From JAKPPT01 sp964630305 (GTDB lineage: Bacteria > Spirochaetota > Spirochaetia > Treponematales > UBA12059), in NCBI GenBank assembly GCA_964630305.1, contig CAZVTR010000003.1, positions 1 to 64,000 of the forward strand: 64,000 nt of DNA, written 5' to 3'. Made by a program: the position numbers and the translations under genes. This document shows, one piece after another, positions 1-6,362 of this stretch; within the stretch, counting starts at the first letter, position 1; the number at the start of each line of letters is the position of its first letter. The notes beneath the pieces were generated by a model that saw only the letters and a list, made by a program, of their open reading frames with translations, was not told the DNA's origin and did no database searches.

Positions 1-40
1 TATTAGTATAGAACAAACATTGCTGGAGTGAGGAACTGTT

Positions 41-544
41 ATGAATGATGATCCAATACGCATTATTGTGACGGGCGGTACATTTGATAAATACTATGAT
101 GAATTAAAAGGTATGCTCACCTTTCGGGAAACGCATCTTCCGGAAATTCTTAAACTGGTGCGCATTGTCAGTCCCGTGGCTATTACGCAGCTTCAGCTCA
201 TTGACAGCCTTGAAATGACCGATCAGCATCGAGAGGTTATACAAAAGGCTATTGAAGCAGCTCCCGAGGAGCGGATAATCATTACACATGGAACTGATCG
301 CATGGCAGAAACAGCAAAATTTCTTGGACCGCTCAATCTTCCTAAAACTGTTGTCCTCACCGGTGCCATGATTCCTTATAAGATAACAGGTTCTGATGCG
401 CTATTTAATCTTGGCACAGCATTTGGTTCGGTGAGGCTTCTGCCGCATGGTATTTATGTTGCAATGAACGGCAGGGTGTTCTTATGGGATAATGTTCGCA
501 AAGACTATGACCGGGGTGTTTTCCGCCCGCTTAAGGAATCCTAA
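41..544 (+). CDS. Stand-alone asparaginase N-domain protein
   Basis: This 167-residue protein matches only the N-terminal catalytic domain of type I/II L-asparaginases. The first active-site motif is TGGTFDK (residues 11-17) and the second threonine motif lies in ITHGTDRM, with the ALFNLGTAF and MNGRVFLWD segments of the family further on. Full asparaginases are about 330 residues with a second domain, so this is a half-size form. The start ATG follows a GGAGTGAGGAA ribosome-binding region. The gene ends with TAA, whose last A is the first base of the next gene's ATG, so it is translationally coupled to the TetR regulator. The substrate cannot be read from sequence; amide hydrolysis is likely but asparagine specificity is not shown. 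Confidence 0.8.
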   Translation: MNDDPIRIIVTGGTFDKYYDELKGMLTFRETHLPEILKLVRIVSPVAITQLQLIDSLEMTDQHREVIQKAIEAAPEERIIITHGTDRMAETAKFLGPLNLPKTVVLTGAMIPYKITGSDALFNLGTAFGSVRLLPHGIYVAMNGRVFLWDNVRKDYDRGVFRPLKES

Positions 545-1131
545 TGGCTCGAGAACGTGACGAAGCAAAACGCACAGCAATCCTCGAAACTTCAAAGAAA
601 TTGTTTGCGGAAAAAGGATACCACGGCACAAGCATTTCTGATATAATCAAGGAACTTGATATACCTGCTGGTACTATTTATACCTATTTTAAAAGCAAAG
701 ATCATATCCTTATTACTGCTATCGAGGAAGGCTGGGAAGATTTTATGAGCAGGCTTGAAGAAGCTTGTTCAAAAACACCAGAACCCGAGAAGAAGCTTGA
801 AACTATAGTTACTGTTTTTTTACCAGAATTATTCAGCGATACAGAACTTATTACGCTTATTCTCACCGATGGTGTCAGGTTTATCAACCTTGCTGACAAA
901 CTGAATAAGCTTTCATATTTCATTGCGAATGTTCTTGCTGATATCGCTCAAAAACAAGGAACACGTGCTGCGCTTGCTCCCAAAGATACTATGGCAGCTC
1001 TCACAATCTTTTTTCTCGGCACCATAGATACCGTGCGACTTATTCAAAAAGGAATTGTTCCGCTCAAGGAAAGTGATGTTGTTAATTTTATTAAACTCAT
1101 GATACAGTCTGGTTTTAATATTACGATGTGA
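544..1131 (+). CDS. TetR/AcrR-family transcriptional regulator
   Basis: This 195-residue protein has a classic TetR N-terminal helix-turn-helix: about residues 8-57, containing LFAEKGYHGTSISDI and the recognition stretch GTIYTYFKSK. The remainder is a helical ligand and dimer domain with no family-specific signature. Its start overlaps the preceding gene's stop by one base, so the two are co-expressed. A GAATG-TT-CATTC palindrome of the type bound by TetR proteins overlaps the promoter of the epimerase gene at 4531, which makes that gene a possible target, although the link is only inferred. The ligand is unknown. Confidence 0.88.
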   Translation: MARERDEAKRTAILETSKKLFAEKGYHGTSISDIIKELDIPAGTIYTYFKSKDHILITAIEEGWEDFMSRLEEACSKTPEPEKKLETIVTVFLPELFSDTELITLILTDGVRFINLADKLNKLSYFIANVLADIAQKQGTRAALAPKDTMAALTIFFLGTIDTVRLIQKGIVPLKESDVVNFIKLMIQSGFNITM

Positions 1132-1153
1132 TATTTTTTCACATGAAAAATAT
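1131..1153 (+). terminator. AT-rich hairpin after TetR gene
   Basis: ATATTTTTTCA (1131-1141) can pair with TGAAAAATAT (1144-1153) with one bulged T, and T-rich sequence follows. The stem is weak, so this is only a possible terminator. Confidence 0.3.
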
Positions 1154-1185
1154 TAGTGTTTTTTAATATTTTTAATAATATTTTA

Positions 1186-1213
1186 TTGACAGCTTAAAAA
1201 TCAGTAGTACAAT
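1186..1213 (+). promoter_or_regulatory. Sigma-70-type promoter for lipoprotein gene
   Basis: TTGACA (1186-1191) and TACAAT (1208-1213) are separated by 16 bases. They sit about 60 bases upstream of the lipoprotein start at 1274. Confidence 0.6.
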
Positions 1214-1273
1214 AAATGGTAATGTGGTTTATTGAAATCACTTCAAATTTTTAACAAGTACAGGAGTAAGCCC

Positions 1274-2188
1274 ATGAAACACGTAGCAGGCATGCTTATT
1301 GTATTACTGATTTTTGCAGGGTGTGCTGTCAATCAGGAACCGACACCGCCTGAAAATCTTGATGCTGATTTTGCAAAAGTGCTAGAAGCCCTTGGTACCG
1401 AAAACGCATTGAGTGCAATGGAAGCGTTTGATGAAAAATATGGAACTACACTGGTTCAAGAATATTTGAATCAACAGCCTGCACAGAGCAAAATCGGAAG
1501 CGGGAGCAGCTATCCTCCATTGAGCAATATGCCTTTCAATCGCGATGGGGCTGTGTATCTTTCCGGCGGTACTGATGGTATGGTCAGTTCTGTTATTTCA
1601 TGGGTAGCACCAAAAAATTTTCCTGGCGGATACTATCATGGTGCTGTGCTCGATCTGGACAAATTTGATCCGAACAACCTCAGCGCTCCGGCACTGGAAA
1701 CTGCTGTAGCAAAAGGCGCAGGGTGGGAGAGCGCACAGGATTGGATGCAAAAAGTTAATGCAGCTGTGCTTGTGCCTACTTTTTCTGTAAATCAGCAAAA
1801 ACTCAATGTTGCGCAGCAAGCTGCTGCCTATTACTGTGATCTTCCCGGCGACCAGCAAAAGTATGGATTTTTCAAAAATTATGTTGATATTTTCAATGTA
1901 GTAACAAAAGAAGATACATACTGGTGGTACTGCACAAAAGTAGTGTGGTACATGTATAAATACTATGGCATAGATATTGATTCTAATGATACCAGGGTTG
2001 ATTTTACAACTTCTGGACTCTATAGCTTAGTTAAAGCATATTATAATGTTCGCTACTTCTTTAACAGTTCAAAAGTCAATGCAGCTGTTAATGCCTATAT
2101 CAATGATACTCGTGGTAAGATAGTTATGGCAGAGGAAATTATGCTTTCTCCCTATCTTACAAAAGTGTTTGAAGCAATTCGTGAATAA
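1274..2188 (+). CDS. Lipoprotein, YiiX-like papain-fold hydrolase candidate
   Basis: The start is placed at ATG 1274 because AGGAG lies seven bases before it; an upstream in-frame TTG at 1232 has no such support. The 304-residue product has a lipobox (LLIFAGC, Cys17), so it is probably a lipid-anchored envelope protein. The central part reads like permuted NlpC/P60 (YiiX/YebB) hydrolases: an SGGTDGMVSSVISWV segment, a histidine in YYHGAVLDL (about His122), then a cysteine in YWWYCTKVVWYMYKYYG (about Cys220). That His-then-Cys order is typical of the permuted papain-like group. Catalysis and substrate (peptidoglycan or lipid amide) are inferred. The gene has its own promoter and a strong terminator. 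Confidence 0.65.
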   Translation: MKHVAGMLIVLLIFAGCAVNQEPTPPENLDADFAKVLEALGTENALSAMEAFDEKYGTTLVQEYLNQQPAQSKIGSGSSYPPLSNMPFNRDGAVYLSGGTDGMVSSVISWVAPKNFPGGYYHGAVLDLDKFDPNNLSAPALETAVAKGAGWESAQDWMQKVNAAVLVPTFSVNQQKLNVAQQAAAYYCDLPGDQQKYGFFKNYVDIFNVVTKEDTYWWYCTKVVWYMYKYYGIDIDSNDTRVDFTTSGLYSLVKAYYNVRYFFNSSKVNAAVNAYINDTRGKIVMAEEIMLSPYLTKVFEAIRE

Positions 2189-2248
2189 CAATTGATTGCA
2201 GCTGATTATAATTTTATGGTTATATAAATTTTGCAAAAAGCAAATGCA

Positions 2249-2287
2249 GGGGCAGAAAATAAGAAAATCTGCCCCTTATTTTAATTT
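2249..2287 (+). terminator. Rho-independent terminator
   Basis: GGGGCAGA (2249-2256) pairs perfectly with TCTGCCCC (2268-2275), followed by TTATTTTAATTT. It closes the lipoprotein transcription unit. Confidence 0.85.
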
Positions 2288-2310
2288 ATAATACAGTAAG
2301 GAAAAGAATC

Positions 2311-3327
2311 TTGAAAAAGCTATTACAGCTTGTTTTGTTTTTAATAATTGCAGCTAATTTTTTATCAAAAAATACATTGCCATGTAGCGCTCAAACAGCT
2401 TCCGAGCAATCAAAGCCGGTATATGCAGTGATTCAAAATAAATTATTTGAATTATCTGAGACAATTAGACCAGTCGGTGTTTTTCCTTGCGCAGTGAATC
2501 AGAGAGCTTTTGGCGTTCTATATACTGCTCATAGCAGTCAGTTTCTTTATTGGGATAGTGGGAAACTAAAATTAATAGTAACTGATCAAAAATTGCGTCC
2601 GATCAAAGAACTTGCAATGTTAGCATCATCAGTATGGATACATGCCAATATGATTCTAGCAGTTTCTCGAAACTGGGAAAATGGTTTTACCTTTTCTTTA
2701 TATAATTTCCAGAATAATAATTCTCTTTCCGAGCTTGCATCATGGAAACTAGATCTTTTCATTTCTGACTGCATCGTTACTGCACATGGAGTATTGCTTG
2801 CAGGCGGCAGTAAAGATGATAGGTTTAATTATGTATACTGGTGTGTGCCAGGAAAAACACCACAATTGCTGGCAAAAACCACTAAGGAAAAATCTTTTCT
2901 TAAAATAATAAATGCTGATACTGGAGCTTATGTGTATGAAAGTGCACAGACAAAAACCACTCACCGGCTCGATATTTTATTTTTTCCATACGAAAAGAAT
3001 ACTTATAAGCCTCCTATAACGCTTACCTTAAAACAGTCGAACCTTCCAGCCTGCTGGTATGGTTCAGGATTTTATTTTGATAATAATTTATATGTGCCTG
3101 CTTATAATGGAAAAGAAATAGTATTAACACGGATACAGCATAAAAAAACAGAGTTAGAAATAGTTAAAATATATGACAATGCGTACGGTGTTTATAGTCC
3201 GCTTGGGTTATACAAAAATAAATATTGGTTTGTAGGTTATGATTATTATAGTAATCCAGCAAAATGGTCGCTCTCATACTTAAATGTTGATACAAAACTC
3301 ATAGTGCATAATTTTTTTGAATTTTAA
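2311..3327 (+). CDS. Secreted protein of unknown function
   Basis: The gene uses a TTG start preceded by AAGGAAAAG. The 338-residue product begins with a signal peptide (MKKLLQLVLFLIIAANF) running to about residue 28, so it should be exported. The rest is rich in aromatic residues with repeating short strands (for example YWDSGKLKL, YVYWCVPGKTP, FFPYEKNTYKPP), which gives the impression of a beta-propeller or other all-beta fold. I recognise no family. It is followed by a convergent gene on the other strand, with no convincing terminator between them. Confidence 0.6.
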   Translation: MKKLLQLVLFLIIAANFLSKNTLPCSAQTASEQSKPVYAVIQNKLFELSETIRPVGVFPCAVNQRAFGVLYTAHSSQFLYWDSGKLKLIVTDQKLRPIKELAMLASSVWIHANMILAVSRNWENGFTFSLYNFQNNNSLSELASWKLDLFISDCIVTAHGVLLAGGSKDDRFNYVYWCVPGKTPQLLAKTTKEKSFLKIINADTGAYVYESAQTKTTHRLDILFFPYEKNTYKPPITLTLKQSNLPACWYGSGFYFDNNLYVPAYNGKEIVLTRIQHKKTELEIVKIYDNAYGVYSPLGLYKNKYWFVGYDYYSNPAKWSLSYLNVDTKLIVHNFFEF

Positions 3328-3415
3328 TGAGCGATATAAGAGAGCGATTACATAGTTTTCCTCCGTATATATTAACTTGCGAGAAAACACTGTGAGCAAT
3401 TTTTGCCTGTCGAGG

Positions 3416-4531
3416 TTACATATTTGGCATGAGTTTCCCTGGTTTTAAGAAGGGCGACTGAGCAATGAGCCATGCTTGTGCGCTTTTTCGAGCAAGAGCC
3501 ACCCAGAATCTTCGTAAGCGTGTTTCTTCTCGGACTTCAGCATAGTAATCTTCCAGACTGTGATGCTGAAACTTTAGCAATGCTTGAGCTAGTTCTGTGT
3601 CCATGAAGCCGCAGTGGTATCCTTTTTTAGAAAAAGCTTCGCGAGGGAGAAACCCTGCACCTCCTAACCCAAATAGTTTAAACATTCGGTCAAGGTATTC
3701 ACGATAGGTAGTTCTGCATGTTTCACCGCCGCCTAAATTGAGGGTCTGTCCCTCTGCTTCTGGAACAAAACCCGCTCGAGCGAGTGCAAGCCCAGTATCC
3801 AGCGTATGGCATACTTCCAGGTGTGTTTCGAGAGGCATTCTGAACATGAGCGGGTCCATGAAAAGTTTTTTTCGCCATACAATATATGAGAGCCGGCAGA
3901 TTACCCAGGATAAGCTGCTTGCTCGGATCATCGACTCACAGGCTACCTTGTGGTGAGCATACGCATCATCATCGCATGGAGCAAGCGGGTCATCGGTGCG
4001 GATGTAAAAATTATCAACTCTGTCTCCGTAGACTGCAACAGAAGAAGAAAAAACAAGTTTAGGCGGATTAGTTTGCGCCTCCATGAGTTTGATGAGGAGT
4101 TCTGTCCCTTTTACGTTTATAGAATAGGCAAGCTCCGGCATTGCGTTTGAAAGGGGCGGAATTATTGCAGCAAGATGGATGACTACACTAACACCTTCAA
4201 GTGCCTGTTTTACTGTCTGTTCATCGGTGACGCTTCCCCAAATAATCTCCATGGGGATTGTTTTTTGCATTTTTCTTGCAAGCTTTCGATTTTTTGTGTT
4301 AGGTACATCAAGGACTCGAATTGTAAGCCCTTGTTCAGCAAGCTTTGTGCGAGTCTCTTGTGGTACCGTATCAATCTGCCATGTTCCACTAGCATTGAGC
4401 GCTGCAAGCACACTTTGTCCAACATTGCCAAATGCTCCAGTAACTAAAATAGTCTGTCCCCGGTGAGTGTTTTTGTTAAAACAGGTCTGATTTGCCTCAT
4501 ATTGTTTAAGGGATTGTCTCTGCTGACACAT
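3416..4531 (-). CDS. NAD(P)-dependent epimerase/dehydratase (SDR)
   Basis: This is a 371-residue extended short-chain dehydrogenase. The glycine-rich nucleotide site is TGAFGNVG at about residues 31-38, followed by VVIHLAAIIPP and FSSSVAVYG. The usual YxxxK is present as YAHHK after that, the expected Ser/Tyr/Lys arrangement of sugar-nucleotide epimerases and related enzymes. GAGGAGG lies five bases before the ATG. The substrate cannot be read; the charged N-terminal extension of about 25 residues and a hydrophobic C-terminal tail are unusual details. Its promoter overlaps a TetR-type palindrome. Confidence 0.82.
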   Translation of the reverse strand: MCQQRQSLKQYEANQTCFNKNTHRGQTILVTGAFGNVGQSVLAALNASGTWQIDTVPQETRTKLAEQGLTIRVLDVPNTKNRKLARKMQKTIPMEIIWGSVTDEQTVKQALEGVSVVIHLAAIIPPLSNAMPELAYSINVKGTELLIKLMEAQTNPPKLVFSSSVAVYGDRVDNFYIRTDDPLAPCDDDAYAHHKVACESMIRASSLSWVICRLSYIVWRKKLFMDPLMFRMPLETHLEVCHTLDTGLALARAGFVPEAEGQTLNLGGGETCRTTYREYLDRMFKLFGLGGAGFLPREAFSKKGYHCGFMDTELAQALLKFQHHSLEDYYAEVREETRLRRFWVALARKSAQAWLIAQSPFLKPGKLMPNM

Positions 4532-4562
4532 AGAAACCTCCTCAATACAGTTTTATATAAAA

Positions 4563-4580
4563 ACGAATGTTCATTCATTG
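4563..4580. promoter_or_regulatory. TetR-type operator palindrome
   Basis: An 18-base inverted repeat with one mismatch, core GAATG-TT-CATTC. It lies directly downstream of the -10 box of the epimerase promoter, where a bound repressor would block transcription. Confidence 0.5.
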
Positions 4581-4584
4581 TTTA

Positions 4585-4613
4585 GTATACTGCTGGACTT
4601 ACTATAAGACAAG
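4585..4613 (-). promoter_or_regulatory. Promoter of epimerase gene
   Basis: On the minus strand TTGTCT (4613-4608) and TATACT (4590-4585) are separated by exactly 17 bases, and transcription would enter the operator palindrome at 4563-4580. Confidence 0.6.
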
Positions 4614-4670
4614 AGGTTTTGAGGAGATTTTGAGAAATTTTTTGTAAAATTAGTTATAAGGCAATTCGAT

Positions 4671-4716
4671 GTCTTGACTCCCCCCCCCCCTGAATTGTTA
4701 TGCTTTCTGTCAAGAC
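4671..4716. repeat. Inverted repeat flanking a poly-C tract
   Basis: GTCTTGAC (4671-4678) and its exact reverse complement GTCAAGAC (4709-4716) bracket a run of 11 C (4680-4690). The left arm contains the -35 box of the candidate promoter described next. The repeat could be an operator or a hairpin in a longer transcript. Confidence 0.6.
4674..4704 (+). promoter_or_regulatory. Candidate promoter P1 with poly-C spacer
   Basis: TTGACT (4674-4679) and TATGCT (4699-4704) flank a 19-base spacer of which the first 11 bases are C. With nine C the spacer would be the optimal 17. Homopolymer-length change here would be expected to alter promoter strength, as known for some phase-variable promoters. 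It points towards the peptide cluster that begins at 4890. Confidence 0.45.
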
Positions 4717-4744
4717 GTCAAAATTTAATTATAATGCATTATAA
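4707..4744 (+). promoter_or_regulatory. Candidate promoter P2 inside a palindrome
   Basis: CTGTCA (4707-4712), a 17-base spacer and a perfect TATAAT (4730-4735) form a second candidate promoter. Its -10 box lies inside the perfect 16-base palindrome TTATAATGCATTATAA (4729-4744), a likely regulator-binding site. Downstream, AAGGAGG (4754-4760) precedes a three-codon ORF (ATG TGG ATT TGA, 4771-4782). The rest of the leader up to 4889 is AT-rich and shows nothing else I recognise. Confidence 0.4.
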
Positions 4745-4889
4745 GAAAGTAATAAGGAGGGTAGGTAAATATGTGGATTTGAAAAATATATTTTATACTA
4801 AACATTAACATGGTATTTCATTGATTAGTAATATCCAATAAACTAAGGATACTTTATTATATTAATTATATTAATTAAGGAGAAATAGT

Positions 4890-5006
4890 ATGGAAATAAT
4901 TAATGATGCAGAGTTTTCGGTAGAAAAGATCGATTTCAACAAAGTTGTAGTAGTATGCTGCTTAGATGCTTGTACTTGTACTGGGAATTGTGAATTAATT
5001 CGCTAA
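4890..5006 (+). CDS. Cys-rich RiPP precursor peptide
   Basis: A 38-codon gene with a strong AAGGAG (4877-4882) seven bases before ATG. The product divides into an acidic N-terminal part of about 22 residues (begins MEIINDAEFSVEKIDF, ends in a VVVV stretch) and a cysteine-rich C-terminal part, CCLDACTCTGNC plus four residues, with cysteines at 23, 24, 28, 30 and 34. It lies directly upstream of two radical SAM/SPASM enzymes and an exporter. That is the arrangement of ribosomally made peptides whose cysteines are crosslinked by radical chemistry (sactipeptide/ranthipeptide type). There is no double-glycine motif. The leader/core border near residue 22 is inferred. It matches no precursor family I can name. 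Confidence 0.75.
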   Translation: MEIINDAEFSVEKIDFNKVVVVCCLDACTCTGNCELIR

Positions 5007-5017
5007 AAAATTCCTAT

Positions 5018-5045
5018 CTAGCAGGGTAGTCTCGTACCCTGCTAG
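5018..5045 (+). terminator. Intercistronic hairpin after precursor gene
   Basis: An 11-base-pair perfect stem CTAGCAGGGTA (5018-5028) / TACCCTGCTAG (5035-5045) with a six-base loop sits 12 bases after the precursor stop. No T-run follows, so it is more likely a partial attenuator or mRNA-stabilising structure, keeping precursor mRNA in excess over the enzyme genes, than a full terminator. Confidence 0.6.
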
Positions 5046-5062
5046 TTGAAAGGGTGTATAAG

Positions 5063-6352
5063 ATGCTAAAATGTAGTATGTATAATGAATGGCAAAATAT
5101 TGAAGATAATAAGGTGTTATTTAATTATTTATCAAGAGCTTCTTTAAAATTGGATGATGAGCATTATAGATTAGTTAAAGCGTGTCTTGACAACCCAAAT
5201 AACCCTCCAGAAGGGTGTGAGCTTTATGTAAAGACTTTACATGATAATGGATTTCTGCTTGATTCAACTATAGATGAGTTTAATCAACTTGAATTTTTAT
5301 ATTATAAAAAATATTTTAGTAATCAAAGTCTTTCACTTAGTCTAATTCCGACTTATTCATGTAATTTTTCTTGTCCATATTGTTTTGAATCGGGAAATGA
5401 AATCATTGTAGCAGAAAATCCGCAATATTTTGAAATATTAAAACGGTTTATTAGTAATGAGAGTCTTGGATTTCAATCACTTTATCTATCAATGTTTGGC
5501 GGCGAACCGCTGTTACGAGTTTCTCAATTTTTTAATTTTTTTGACTACTGCTTTAATTTAGAACAGAAAAAAAAGATTAAGGTTTTTATAATGTCAATAA
5601 CAACTAATGGATATCTATTATCTGATGATATTATTAAAGATTTATTTAGCCGTTATAAATGTAAGTCTTTACAAGTAACAATTGATGGAACAAAAGAAAA
5701 TCATAATCGTACACGAGCACTTGCAAATGATAGTAGTGGTACATTTGATCGAATAAAAGATAATTTCTGTAAAAGCATTGAATATTGTCAAAAAAATAAA
5801 TTAAAAGTTGACTTTCGCCTTCGCATAAATATGGCAGGTACTCCTTTCGAGGAAATCATAAAAATGCTTGATGGGTTTGAGAAAAAATATCGCTGCAATA
5901 TTTTTTTGATACCTCGGCCTGTATTCAGTACTAATTGTTTTCTTTCTGATTTTACTCAATACTATTCGAATACTAAATTTTGTGATTTCTATAGCATAGT
6001 TGAGGATATGGGATTTAAATTACAAAAAAGCACTCATTTCTTACAGCATTGTGAAGCAGGTGGAGGTAATTCATTTTTTTATGTTTCGCCTGATCTTTCG
6101 TTATGGAAATGTATTATTAATAGAACAAATCATGAGGCTTGTGTTGGTAGAATAGATGAATCAGGAAAAATAGTGCTTGATTATAAAAAGTTAGGTGTTT
6201 GGTTTAACAGTAATCCGTTTAAAGATGATATATGCAGTCAATGCAAAAAATTGCCGCTTTGTTTTGGCGGATGTCAGATAAAAAAAGTTATTAACCATAA
6301 GCGTAATTGTATGCCAGATTTTCAAGGTCTTTATTCTTACCTTTATAGATAA
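5063..6352 (+). CDS. Radical SAM/SPASM peptide maturase 1
   Basis: The start is ATG 5063, eight bases after AAAGGG; a GTG at 5054 is in frame but lies within that signal. The 429-residue protein has an N-terminal region of about 90 residues resembling the peptide-binding (RRE-like) part of RiPP maturases. The radical SAM cluster motif CNFSCPYC follows (Cys100, 104, 107), then MFGGEPLL, the family's GGE motif. The C-terminal SPASM domain has many cysteines, including CSQCKKLPLCFGGC, so auxiliary iron-sulfur clusters are expected. Adenosyl-radical crosslinking of the neighbouring cysteine-rich peptide is the likely role. It is a paralogue of the maturase at 8293. Codon use is strongly AT-rich compared with flanking genes. 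Confidence 0.85.
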   Translation: MLKCSMYNEWQNIEDNKVLFNYLSRASLKLDDEHYRLVKACLDNPNNPPEGCELYVKTLHDNGFLLDSTIDEFNQLEFLYYKKYFSNQSLSLSLIPTYSCNFSCPYCFESGNEIIVAENPQYFEILKRFISNESLGFQSLYLSMFGGEPLLRVSQFFNFFDYCFNLEQKKKIKVFIMSITTNGYLLSDDIIKDLFSRYKCKSLQVTIDGTKENHNRTRALANDSSGTFDRIKDNFCKSIEYCQKNKLKVDFRLRINMAGTPFEEIIKMLDGFEKKYRCNIFLIPRPVFSTNCFLSDFTQYYSNTKFCDFYSIVEDMGFKLQKSTHFLQHCEAGGGNSFFYVSPDLSLWKCIINRTNHEACVGRIDESGKIVLDYKKLGVWFNSNPFKDDICSQCKKLPLCFGGCQIKKVINHKRNCMPDFQGLYSYLYR

Positions 6353-6362
6353 TTGAGGTCGT

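Noticed and set aside
4680..4690. C11 tract as a sequencing error
   Set aside because: It could be miscounted, but its placement exactly between two good promoter boxes made it worth reporting as a promoter finding; not taken as proof of phase variation.
4771..4782. Three-codon ORF ATG TGG ATT TGA as a gene
   Set aside because: Too short to support as a gene; mentioned only as a possible leader peptide.
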